Positions 10,060-19,699 of a DNA stretch of 21,184 nucleotides are shown here, in pieces. Position numbers and translations under genes: made by a program. Position 1 is the first letter of the stretch. Every line of letters starts with the position of its first letter. Under the pieces are notes generated by a model. It worked only from the letters and a program-made list of their open reading frames with translations. It was not told the DNA's origin and made no database searches. Source of the stretch: Phoronis australis (lineage: Eukaryota > Phoronida > Phoronidae); contig NMRA01000594.1 of the NCBI GenBank assembly GCA_002633005.1, forward strand, positions 138,041 through 159,224, read 5' to 3'.

Positions 10060-12060
10060 GGGCTTCAAGGAGTTCTTGAGACGGTGTAAGCATCAAACAG
10101 TGTGATCCTTATGTTAAATGAAAAAAGTATGGATGGAGCAGTGAGGGGCCATATGTTGGTAGACTCAGCACTGAATGCTATCATAAAAGCCAGAGCATTC
10201 AACATCCCACTTCCAAATATTGACAGATCAAGTAACGCCAATCCAAAACCAATGAAGAAAGAAATTCAGGTTCTTCAGAAATTCCAGGAGTCCGGAATGT
10301 CACCAACACAGAACACACAGATTACATGCCAAGAGGTGGAGCAGTTCAATGCTTGTATACAAATTTTGGCTCGTCAGAATATGGAGACAGATTCTTCAGA
10401 CATCTCAGACATCCCAAATGATCACATAACTATATGTATACTCTGGGGCATGCCATGCGCAGCCAGTGTCTTCCGATTCTGAACCTTGGATTACAGTGGA
10501 ATGCCCTCACGAGAGCTCACTTCTGGTTTCCGACCTACTGCCATTGGTATATTCAAACACGTCTGAATCAGAGTATAGGTCTTCAGAATTCACAGTGGCA
10601 GAGAATAGTTCGTCAGAAGAATCAATGGCCAATGATATTCTTCATGATGATTTGAGAGCTGGTCTGAAGCGGTATGATGATGTTATTGCTGGCATGACGT
10701 CTGTTTCCGACGACGTATGCTCGTCGGAGTGTCTTGTGGGTATTCATAAAAAATCAAAGCACATAAATCAGACTTGTCCATGCAAAGTCCAATCATTAGT
10801 CTTTGACTACAGTTTATGAAGATGATTGACATCCTTCGAATTTTTTAAAAGCAGAAATAACGTCAGATTGGGAGCTTCACCTAAAAGCAGTTTCTGAAAT
10901 GCTGCCTTACTTTGCAGCTGCTGGTCACAACTCTTATGCAAAATCTTCATACATATACTTGACTGAAGGAGACGTAGCAACTCAAAGACACCTGTCCAGA
11001 AGTCTACGGCCAACAAACCATAAGACAAATTGACAGATTCTGGGCAGGTTTTTTATAATGAGATATGATCTTGTAATTGAACAAATGCTCATGAAAAGTA
11101 TTAAAACAACAGGAGGTTTAACTAGAGGTTGCGAAATGGGAGATACACAGAGTGCATCGTGGCTGCTTTCCTTGCCGGCATGCTCAAGTATAAATGGTGC
11201 CATGCAGACTGTGACAAACTTGAGTTGTGAAACAAGTCAGCAGCATAAAGAATGTACCCAGGCAAGACAGTCGCGTGACGACAAAGACATCCGCAGCATT
11301 GTTGAATTCCTCCACAACAGTACCGTAACCCATTTTAAAGAGAAACATTACAGATCATCGCCACTGGTGTGACTGCAAGCAAATGCGTCAGTGCCGAAAA
11401 TGCCAGAGAAGTGGGGAAGGCGGTTCACTTGTCTATGAAAGGGCAAGGACTTCACATTCAGAAAGAAAGACAAGGTTGTGGCAATGACAAGTCAATCAGT
11501 TCATGCTGCTAATAGTAATTTTACACAAGTGGATCCACGACTGCTATTTCAGCGAATCCTGACAGCTGCAAAAGACAACAGTGAAAGTTCATCAAGTTTG
11601 ATCTGTGTGTTGGTTCCCCTGTCCTTTTTGATACATCTGGTTTTCCCAGAGTCGCTAATAAATCAAATTAGTTGGTGCACTCTGGTCAAGTGGAGGACTA
11701 CCTGAGGATTTCAATTTCCAGCAAACACGGTGATGCATGTAATCGACGGCGGTTTTTCCTTCACCGTATTCCATGGCCTAGAAGTGCAATGTATCAGTCA
11801 TTTGGTAGAGCTTATGTGGATTACATCAGCAAGTGCACCCACCCTATTGTTGTTGTTGATGGTTACTGAGATGGACCATCAACTAAAGATGTCTCTCATG
11901 TTCGAAGACTGTGTGGGGTGGTTGGAACTGAAGTTCACATCAATGGTGACATGATGATCAAATAAAAAAGGAACATTTTTGGCAAAAAACAAAAACAAAC
12001 GATTCACTCACTTCTTGTCAAGTTTGCTAAGAAATGCTGGTGTGAAGTTCTGCGACTCAA
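10060..12060 (+). pseudogene. Broken transposon gene, uncharacterised invertebrate TTGGLTRG family
   Basis: Family-like segments lie in order on the plus strand but switch frame repeatedly. They are GLQGVLETV (about 10060), AVRGHMLVDSALNAI (about 10140), HLKAVSEMLPYFAAAGHNSY (about 10877), VIEQMLMKSIKTTGGLTRG (about 11074), WLLSLPACSSINGAMQ (about 11160), an IATGVTA segment after 11355, VDPRLLFQRIL (about 11537), LFDTSGFPRVANKS (about 11630), FFLHRIPWPRSAMY (about 11753) and DVSHVRRLCGVVGTEVHI (about 11888). Stops or frame changes occur near 10092, 10480, 10857, 11031, 11370, 11690, 11867 and 11962. I recognise these phrases from uncharacterised predicted proteins of marine invertebrates; that recollection is not verified by a search. 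From memory, family members continue into an acidic nuclease-like region (DADLLIV, DTDLLVLL), which is absent because similarity stops at about 12055, just before the right end. The function is not established; being the only gene in the element, it is the obvious transposase candidate. Confidence 0.65.
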
Positions 12061-12214
12061 GTAGATTTGGCGGCCATCTTGGAAAATGGCGGACGGTGTC
12101 ACCACAGCCATGTAAAACTATTTCCAATGGATTTTTTGACCCACAAAACACAGGTAAATCTTTTTGAATTTTTGCTCTAGCACATTCCACTCTTGAGTTA
12201 AAGTGCACGTCAGA

Positions 12215-12367
12215 AAATCCATTTTGTCCGCATCTTGAAAAAAAAAAAATTCCGCCACTCCGATTCCGGTAGACTTTTTTCCCACTAAGGGGTATGAAAG
12301 GATACGATTTATGCAATAAAACCTTCTGTTGCAATTTTTCCGAGTTATCCGTAGAATGACTGGACTA
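12215..12367 (-). repeat. Right terminal inverted repeat
   Basis: This is the right arm of the transposon, inverted relative to 8835-9010. It is slightly shorter than the left arm, with its own indels in the A/T runs (for example near 12238-12250). It ends in GACTGGACTA followed by the TTA duplication. Confidence 0.8.
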
Positions 12368-12370
12368 TTA

Positions 12371-13205
12371 CCAGCAGATGCAACTTATGTTTTCCTAGAG
12401 TGAATCACAATTACTTTTTCTGCGGTTCGTCGTACTGGCGTCAGGGTGTTTTTTATTTTCAAGGCATTCCTTGTCGTGGCACATATTCCAAACCTGCATT
12501 TGTTTAAAATCTGTACTTATTCAAGAAGGGCAGAGTGCAGACCCGCCGCTGTCTTGCTGATGCCTGTTCTTATGAAGTGCGTTGTATGTTTTACAAGTTT
12601 TTATGATTAATTATTGTTTTGAACAGTGTTCTTTTCACTTGACAACAAATACCCAGAGGATTGAAGGAATAACTTCTGTATATTGAACACGATTTTAGAG
12701 CGAAACTTACGCCAAACTTCTATTCAATAACATTCAGGTTTTATGAAACCATGAAAAGTTTGAGACATATATTTGAGAAAACAGATAAAATTTGAGTCGA
12801 ACACTGGAACAAAAGATTACTAAAACTAGCGACGTTTGGGTCCGTATCTCACCAATTTCAGCTTGGCTTGTGACGTTACCATTATTCTGGCGAATAGGTG
12901 GCGTTTTGTCTAGACAGTGCGGCATTGAGTTCAGAACGGTATCTCATACGTGTGACAAAACTGAATATTAAACCACCTCGTTTCTTTAAAGAGAGACTAT
13001 CAACGCCCCAAAGTAGGGAGTATGCATGAGGTTTTCGGAACAATCTGTGCTTCGACCGCAAATTTGTTGTTAGCTCGCTAGAGCAGGACGAAACCCTGTT
13101 TTGTGCAAATTTATTGAGTTTTGTGTTTGATATGAACGGCTGAAGTGAAGCGCCCTTGGAATTCCTGTAAGAGAGTGCCATAACTTGTAATATTATATGT
13201 AGTCT
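12371..13205. other. Intron sequence between the transposon and a retroelement fragment
   Basis: No exon, RNA gene or further repeat was recognised. A 99-codon minus-strand open frame (13181-12882) has no recognisable similarity and no ankyrin pattern. Confidence 0.45.
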
Positions 13206-13214
13206 ATTGAGGAC

Positions 13215-14545
13215 GCTCAGACGCTGATGACGCCTGTGTTTTGAAAGTCTTTTTCACAGTCTAGGATATATCGTGAAATCCTTAGTATTGAAATCATGTG
13301 CCCAGTTGCGCGCAGGTGGCTAAAAATAGCCGAATCCTACGTGTCCCCGTAACCAGCATGGCGATGTTGTGAAATACGCATTTTTATGGACGGTTTGTTT
13401 CAACAACGTAGCTCTCTGAGCACTGGGGATCCCTACGCTCAACGCAATAAAGAACACATGATTTAACACCCTTGGGGATCTTGTCATTGACATTAACCAG
13501 TTGGCTGTGGAGAGAATTAAACGGTTCTTGGATGATCGAAATGTCAAACTTGTCCTCTTGAGGCGGTTAGAAAGACGCTGGACAAAGGGAATCACCACAC
13601 GAGTTGTATGACTCGCAGTAGGTGTTAGCTGAGTGTTTAATCTTCTCTTTGATCTTTCCGCTTCGGTGAACGACCAAAGTCTATAACGGCATTTGGTAAG
13701 AGCGGCCTTAGTGTAATTCAGTTCCTTTAGAAATGGTCGAAGGATCGCAAATGATAGTTTTAGCTTTGCGTTTCAAAGTGCAAATCACATCCTGCTTTTG
13801 GATGAGAGGATGGTTCGAGTCAAATTGGAGATAGTGATCAGAGGGAGTACTCTCGCGGTAAACCTTAGTGTCAAAAGATCTGTCCTGTTTAATGGAGACT
13901 ACAGACAGTCCAGAATAGGTAGCTTGTCATCTTTGCAGGGTACATAAGTGAATTTGATGTTATGGTCAAACTCATTAATGAACTTGCCGAGAGCAGAGAG
14001 TTCATTCTTGTGAATAATAACAAACGTGTCGTCCACATTTCTCTAACACAATCTAGGGGGGTGGCCAGGGTACTGAGTAAGAATGAGCTGTTCGAAGACC
14101 TCCATGTGTAGGTTTTTTATATGGGAGATACCGGTGAGCCCTTTGCACATCCATACTATTAAATGTTCTGCAACTGGTTAAACACAAAATAAGTAGTTTT
14201 CAGACATAACGACAAAAGGTCACAGACTTGACCAGCTGACAGGGAACATGTTGAATCGAGGTCTGGATCTTTGGAGATTAAACCCCCAGCAATGGACGAA
14301 GAATCTTGAGGAGGAATGCTAGTAAACAGGGCACTAACATATAAACGACGTTATAATCTCATGCGGTTTCAGAGCACAATACTTTAGTTAGTTCACAAAA
14401 ACTTGAGTGTTCACAACATGATTGGGGTGTTCCCCACAGGAGGGCCGAAATGCTGTTAACATGTTTAGCGATGTTGTAAGTTAAATAAGCAAGGTGGCTT
14501 AATATTTGATTTGTCACACGTGTGGGATGGCGTTTTGACGTCAAT
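13215..14545 (-). mobile_element. Penelope-like retroelement fragment (RT plus GIY-YIG), decayed
   Basis: On the minus strand, in order from high to low coordinates, the following segments can be read with several frame changes and stops. There is a TYNIAKHV segment (about 14490), LFTSIP (about 14330) and LSLCLKTTYFVF (about 14200). CAKGSPVSPI (about 14150-14125) stands at the reverse transcriptase position usually reading GxxMGSPxSPI. NVDDTFVII (14039 downward) holds the intact aspartate pair of the catalytic motif. KVYRESTPSDHYLQFDSNHPL-like sequence (about 13880-13820) is typical of the end of the RT domain. YCVERRDPQCSESYV (about 13465-13420) resembles the GIY-YIG endonuclease start of Penelope-like elements, and ILDCEKDF lies near 13255. 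The 5' part is missing beyond about 14545. It differs from the second copy at the right of the window. It lies in the intron between ankyrin exons 4 and 5. Confidence 0.75.
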
Positions 14546-14549
14546 GCCG

Positions 14550-15128
14550 CGCGGTCTAGTCAAATCGCCACCTATTGAAATGAAAACTCAAATGTAAGCA
14601 TTATATTTATCATTTATTCAAGATGCAAATCTGAATTACGTGTAGTTAAAAAATCTGGTTCTAGATTATTCATATTAACTTAATTCTTTTGCAACCCCAA
14701 CCCGAACACATTGTGGCCACCCAGTAAAACGAAACGGGGTAATCTTGGGTTTTGCGAAAGTCAAATTGGACCTTTTGTGTGACGACATTTGAGCTAAAAA
14801 ATGTAAAAAAAGCTCGTGGCTCCCTTTTTCTCACAGCGTACTTCAAAGAAAACACGTTTAGCATCAATATAAATCTTAGAACAAATTCTACGATGTTACT
14901 TGTGTGACGGAGCCAAAATGCTCAAGTTACATGTACTCGTGAGTTATAAAAATGTTTGTTTACGCCGAAGTAAAAAATTAGCAAACCGAAAAATACATTT
15001 AAAGCTCATAATCTGGGAAACTGAAATTTTAAATCACTATAACTCTCTTTTTCAAGGCAATATTAATTTAGTTAGAGGTGGGCTCTCGCTAACCTATCTC
15101 AACTTCACATTTTTGAAGGAGCTGTTTT
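14550..15128. other. Intron sequence, nothing recognised
   Basis: AT-rich, with short open frames on both strands and no similarity or splice structure that supports an exon. Confidence 0.45.
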
Positions 15129-15130
15129 AG

Positions 15131-15131
15131 G

Positions 15132-15172
<41 letters not shown>

Positions 15173-15230
15173 CATACACACGCATACGCACACGCACACA
15201 CACACACATACACACACACACACACACAAA
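15131..15230. repeat. (GC)n(CA)n alternating purine-pyrimidine tract
   Basis: Five GC dinucleotides (15131-15140) run directly into about 45 mostly CA dinucleotides, with a few CATA/CGCA interruptions around 15170-15210. The whole 100 bp is almost uninterrupted purine-pyrimidine alternation. It lies about 320 bases downstream of ankyrin exon 4, in its intron. Confidence 0.95.
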
Positions 15231-15549
15231 CATCACCTAAGTGTATAAAATCAGCGATAAGTTAAAACTGTGCCAAACATTGTTAAGAGAGATTATTAAC
15301 TAAGGTGGTCATATGGTCACTGTAAATAAACACATTTTTCGAATAAGAGACCATACTGTTTTCAGTTGCCGACACTAATCAAAGAGAATTTTCTATATCA
15401 ATCGCGTGTCGATCTAATACAAACAACGAAAAGTAATGCACAGCTATCTTCTGAAGGTTTGGATTTTTGTTTGGACACACCTCAAGATAAGTCCTTATGA
15501 GCCTGAACCATCTAAATGTACTGTATATGCGAGTTATCAGTGTACTTAC

Positions 15550-15648
15550 TTCATCCTTTGCGCGTTCATCTAATCCATTACTTCGAAGCAAATCAACAAT
15601 ATCAATGTTTCCTCCCAAGGCAGCAAAATGCAGAACTGTTCTCTTCCC
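15550..15648 (-). CDS. Ankyrin-repeat exon 4 (one 33-residue repeat)
   Basis: This is a 99-bp exon with acceptor TACTTCTTATAG and donor GAA/GTAAGT, phase 0 at both ends. It encodes one ankyrin repeat beginning GKRTVLHFAALGGNIDIVDL and ending ERAKDE. LHFAALGGN is the first helix and turn, and IDIVDLLRSNG is the second helix and loop, close to the general ankyrin consensus (LHxAAxxGHxEIVxLLLxxG). It is followed by the longest intron of the gene (about 6.7 kb), which holds the CA tract, the Penelope-like fragment and the DNA transposon. The donor is preceded by D-E, as in exon 5 (N-E), where the next repeat's beta-hairpin would begin. The product is probably a multi-repeat ankyrin protein; its cellular role is not visible. 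Confidence 0.88.
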
Positions 15649-15659
15649 CTATAAGAAGT

Positions 15660-16240
15660 ATCTAATTCAATTTAAAACGTTCACATTCATGAATTCAACA
15701 AAACTGATTGCCGCATTTTTGTTGCATTACTAGGAAGTTTACGTGAGAGACCAAAACGCCATTCTAAAGCATCTGTTTTTTGAATGAGGCAGTGATTCTG
15801 TGGTTCTTCAGTAGGTGGCAGTTCTTCTCCTCAATCAAAATTCTGAAAGTTTATATATATAATGCCAATTTGCGGTGCTCCAAAGCTTAAATGTGTTACG
15901 GAGATCAGAGAACCACAGCTTATTTCAAAGACCTAAGTGACGTTTTTGCAAAGAAAAAACATTTAAAAATTACAAAATCTTTCAAAACAATGGGGCCTTA
16001 TGTCTAAACTCCAAATTATTTTTGACATCCTGGAGCACAGAGTTTGAATCAGAGTAGAAAGGAAATATGTCAAACAATGGAATTCCATACAAAATTTAGA
16101 ACCCGCGGCCGAAACGCATTCTATCTAAACATGCAATAAAAGAGCATGGCAATGTGTTCCTTTGTAAACTAGATATAACCCCGCGTCAAGCTCGGCGTCG
16201 CTGGAATAACATGCAAAACGAGAGGGGTAAAATATACTCA
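15660..16240. other. Intron between ankyrin exons 3 and 4
   Basis: This 593-bp intron is AT-rich, with no additional exon or repeat recognised. Confidence 0.6.
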
Positions 16241-16241
16241 C

Positions 16242-16340
16242 TCTGTCCTGTGCGTGAACACTTGTTCCGTCAACCAACAGCAACTTGACAATATCAAGAT
16301 GACCTCCCAAGGATGCATAATGTAAAGGAGCTCTCTTAAA
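16242..16340 (-). CDS. Ankyrin-repeat exon 3 (one 33-residue repeat)
   Basis: This is a 99-bp exon with acceptor GCTTTTTAG and donor AGA/GTGAGT, phase 0 at both ends. It encodes one ankyrin repeat beginning FKRAPLHYASLGGHLDIVKL and ending SVHAQDR. Of the five repeats it is the closest to the textbook consensus: PLHYA, GGHLDIVKLLL, and a loop DGTSVHAQD comparable to GADVNAxD. This makes the ankyrin assignment secure and anchors the alignment of the more diverged repeats around it. It lies between introns of about 1.05 kb (upstream) and 0.59 kb (downstream). Confidence 0.92.
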
Positions 16341-16344
16341 CTAA

Positions 16345-17390
16345 AAAGCAAATTGATACTACAGAAGGTGTTTCCCAAAAATTCATTATCGCAACAGATG
16401 TGAATGGGAAAATAAAGCTTCAACGTTTAATTTCAATTCTTAAAGTAGCCCTGTTTTTGAATGATATTTAATATCGAGTATGACCAGGTGCAGAAAATCC
16501 GGAACCGTGAAGGACACCCAGGGCGTCGAAATCAGATGCAATGTGGTAGTTGAAAGCATTTAAATAGTAACTGAATTCGTATAAATCCAATTTCACAACG
16601 AGACGGTCATGCAAAGACCGAGTTCTCAAAGTTCGTTTCCTTATTTTGGTACTTGGTGGAACAAACAACACTCTTCACTCCACACCTAGTTCTTTACTAC
16701 ATACTACAGAATGCCCTCAAAGTGATAAAATATTTGTAAACAATAATTCAGATCGAAGCTCCATAGCAATTAGTTGAAGTAGGGAAAAAGGTGTATCCCC
16801 GAGCTTGTCTGCATGTGTCATGGCTGCCATTGATCTGGGTTTATGTCTGCGGTGACGTTTAGCTTCATGGCATCCGCAAATGATTTGTTCAAGAGACGGG
16901 AAGTGTGCAACAAATGGCCTAAGCATCTTCTATCCCTGTTTACAGCCGTGTGAACATTTTCAGCATTAGAATACTTAAAATTTTCAGTCTATAAATATGG
17001 TGTCCTGGTAAATGATGTCAACAAACGTTTGAGACCTACTTCCTGAGGATCACAGTATTGTTTGAAGTGTTGAATTTGCTTCGCCCATGAGCCCCTGAAT
17101 GAACACAGAGGCAACTCCCTTTACCCTACTACGCTCTGTCAATGTCATTGAAAACGCCGGTTGAAGTTATCTTTTGATAACGACGGCAAAATTTGTTTTT
17201 GGGCCGAACAGCCTTGTTGAGGTTTTGCTAATGTTGATCTCAAAACTTCATGTGATATGCCTGTATATTGAAAGTGGGATTTAGCCAGCGCCTGAGACTA
17301 CGATGTTTTGTTATCATTGGATGCTGCTCAGAAGGTAATTATTAATGTGTGTCCACAACACCTAACTAATGTTTTCTTTTTAATATACTT
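16345..17390. other. Intron between ankyrin exons 2 and 3
   Basis: No further 99-bp exon was found. A minus-strand frame near 16926-16717 contains ADKLGDTPFSLLQ, faintly like the start of an ankyrin repeat, but there is no GGN/GGH turn, no second helix and no donor, so it is not called. Confidence 0.5.
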
Positions 17391-17392
17391 AC

Positions 17393-17491
17393 GGAGTCCG
17401 CTTGACAAGCATCCGTTGTTTTCGTCAAAAATCGCTTTAACACTTCAGGATTACCTCCCAGCGCAGCATAATGCAAAAGGAAATCATTGTT
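17393..17491 (-). CDS. Ankyrin-repeat exon 2 (one 33-residue repeat)
   Basis: This is a 99-bp exon with acceptor TGTATCTTTACAG and donor TCC/GTAAGT, phase 0 at both ends. It encodes one ankyrin repeat beginning NNDFLLHYAALGGNPEVLKR and ending ACQADS. The first helix and turn (LLHYAALGGN) match the other four repeats closely. The second helix (PEVLKRFL) and especially the final loop (TKTTDACQADS) are diverged, with no glycine at the usual loop position. It is separated from exon 1 by about 430 bp and from exon 3 by about 1.05 kb. It is the same kind of module as its neighbours and presumably stacks with them in a single protein. Confidence 0.87.
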
Positions 17492-17921
17492 CTGTAAAGA
17501 TACAACAGAGCATTTTCAAACTGACAATATAGGTGATGGTTCACTCAACATCAAAATTTAAATTGCGGTCGTTTTACATTAACCTCAGAGGTTAAAACCA
17601 AAAATTATTACAACCCTGGGATGGATAATTTCATTATTTTAGGTCACAAGGTGAGTTGCCAAAAATGGCAACGTACTAAACACGATAAGACTTTTTTGCT
17701 ATCTGCTATTAAAGTGTTAGTCAGCTCATAAGGTTCACGCATATGTCCAGCTGCATGGTTCCTTTGAAGATTGCGGTAGATTTTAAGATTTGCCAGCTGG
17801 TCGAGTTGCCCTAACTCGGGCGGTGAGTGCGTCAGCGTCAGATTAGTTAGAACTGCACAGTGAACAACACTGAAGTTCAACCGGCCAAATGGTAATCTTA
17901 CATGCAGGAATATTAACTTAC

Positions 17922-18020
17922 GGCGCCTGCCATGGGTGGGTGGGAGAATTTCTCCAAAAGAAGGTTCACAACCTCCAGATTGCCCCCCAGAGTTGCAAAA
18001 CGGAGAGCTCCTCTTATCCA
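17922..18020 (-). CDS. Ankyrin-repeat exon 1 visible in the window (one 33-residue repeat)
   Basis: This is a 99-bp exon with acceptor CATCGTAATTTTCAG and donor GCC/GTAAGT, phase 0 at both ends. It encodes one ankyrin repeat beginning WIRGALRFATLGGNLEVVNL and ending HPPMAGA. ALRFATLGGN replaces the usual PLHxAAxxGN: the conserved histidine of the TPLH motif is Arg here. The loop after the second helix (EKFSHPPMAGA) is proline-rich and unlike a typical GADVN loop. This suggests a terminal or diverged repeat. It is the most upstream ankyrin exon seen. Because it begins with a splice acceptor in phase 0 there must be at least one more 5' exon, either undetected in 18021-21184 or outside the window. 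Confidence 0.85.
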
Positions 18021-18029
18021 CTGAAAATT

Positions 18030-19690
18030 ACGATGATTTATTGATATTATTAAAGATGGTGACATACTTAAACACACCCATGCACAAAACACACACATGA
18101 CATGAATCGCAAACAACGTTGAAAATAAATAGGAGCCATACATGCAATTCTGGTTACTTAGTCCTGAATCAAATTGCGATTCCAATTTAAAATGAACCAT
18201 CCTGTGCACTTCACTCGATATGCAGGACGTTCCGCCGCGGTGAACATTTGAGAGTACGTCAACTCCCCGCGAGCAAAAGTTCACTGTTAAACGTCTGGCG
18301 CAAGCACTCGAATACGCATACACATGTACGTGCACACACATGCCACTTCATAACAACCAGGAATTTTCAAAATCAATTGAATTCCTACGAAAGCGTGGAA
18401 GATGGTGCTGTTAAGATTAAAACGTTTTCAAGGGCGTAGATAATCCAAGGACTCGACACTTCGACCCACTCCCGGACGAATATCAATGTTTCAACTAGTG
18501 ATGGTTGGGCTGTACTTCAGTCATCCAAGGCAAATACATTTAAAAATCAAAAGCACTAACGTGTAAGATACATGAAACAAGAACAATGACCCTAAACACG
18601 AATACATGTATAAGGTTGCATACATATAATATCACAGTGGTACAAACACGTACGCTGTATAACCTATTTATCCTATGCGCCACACTGAGGATTATTTAAG
18701 AAGCACGTTTACAGATATTGCTCCGCTCGTTTTGGTGTCGTTTGTCATCTTTTATCAATGAGAATCGCAGACCACGTGACACATACACGTGCACGCAAAA
18801 TTTTTATGAATGATTTTTGCAGCCTGCATGACACGGCCGTCAAGATGTATTTTACAGCAGCTACAGGCTTTGGGCGGATATCTGCTATTTTCGGTATTTT
18901 CGTCAGAGTTTCAGCTAAATCTATTTCTAAGTTAAAGTTTGCTTACATTTCTGACGATTTTTCTTGACTTTGTTGAATGATATCTGTGCAGGACACCCAG
19001 ACGTTGTGGCTGATGCACGTTCAGACGCTTCTTACAAATGCTCTTTGCGCGCGACTCTCATCATTTTTAGGTAGAAAGTATTCCGAAATTGATCGTAAAA
19101 ATGACAAAAATACAGTGTTTACAGAAGTTGCAGCTTTGCTTTTGGGCTCGACGTATTTTGGTTGTTTTGAGAACGAATTTAAAAATAGACTCATGTTTGA
19201 CCGTAAAGAACCTCAATTGGTGCAGTGCAATAGGTAACCAAAAGGTGACATGCATTTATAAAGTATATTGCTTTCCTAATCCCAAGTATATTGTGGTATG
19301 TTGGAGACAATTTGTGATCAAAGTGTTCTGCTCAGGTGCAAAAATTTACGGTATATTAAAAAATATCGTCAGAGATATTTTCATTTCACTTTTTTGTTTA
19401 ATTTTCAGAACTCATATCATAGTATTTGCATGTGAAAATATTGCGCACGGGGCTGAACCATAGTGATGCTTTATATAAAATGATGGCTCTACCAATTGTA
19501 GTGTATTGTGTGATCAAAGGGCATATTTGCGAGAAAGAAGGCATCCGTATTCAACGCGCGTTGAATATCAAAAAGTAGTTCCTCTGTATCAATAATCACA
19601 ATACGACACGTATATCATGGTCATACTATCACGTGTATAGGATAAGGTTGCATACATAAGAGCGCAATTACACAAGGAATTGTCATGGGA
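18030..19690. other. Upstream intron or intergenic stretch, no gene recognised
   Basis: Several short plus-strand open frames (for example 18758-18967, 18977-19237 and 19089-19463) overlap one another and resemble no family I know. Structural items are a 17-bp direct repeat (ATAAGGTTGCATACATA near 18610 and 19642) and a 20-bp perfect palindrome at 19548-19567. If the ankyrin gene has upstream exons in the window they must lie here, but none with ankyrin pattern was found. Confidence 0.45.
19548..19567. repeat. 20-bp perfect palindrome
   Basis: TATTCAACGCGCGTTGAATA equals its own reverse complement, with a central CGCGCG-containing core and no spacer. No function is assigned. Confidence 0.8.
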
Positions 19691-19699
19691 ACTCATGTA

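Larger units (their letters stand above)
8832..12370. mobile_element. DNA transposon with long imperfect TIRs and TTA target duplication
   Basis: The ends are TAGTCCAGTCATTCTA (8835-8850) and its exact reverse complement (12352-12367). Both are flanked outside by TTA (8832-8834 and 12368-12370), a probable 3-bp target duplication; an AT duplication with the element one base shorter at each end is the alternative. Inverted similarity continues inward in blocks: GAAAAATTGCAACAGAAG, TTGCATAAAT, CTACCGnAATCGGAGTGGCGGA and CAAGATnGCGGACAAAATGG. Each terminal repeat is therefore about 150-175 bp but diverged. The element sits in the intron between ankyrin exons 4 and 5 and carries a broken plus-strand gene. 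Three-bp TWA duplications are typical of PIF/Harbinger, but I see no Harbinger transposase, so I do not assign a superfamily. Confidence 0.8.

Noticed and set aside
16717-16926. Possible extra ankyrin exon containing ADKLGDTPFSLLQ
   Set aside because: It lacks the GGN/GGH turn and second helix, has no donor at the expected place, and does not make a 99-bp phase-0 exon.
18758-19463. Plus-strand genes suggested by three open frames
   Set aside because: They overlap in different frames, have no recognisable domains and no splice or start context; chance frames are more likely.
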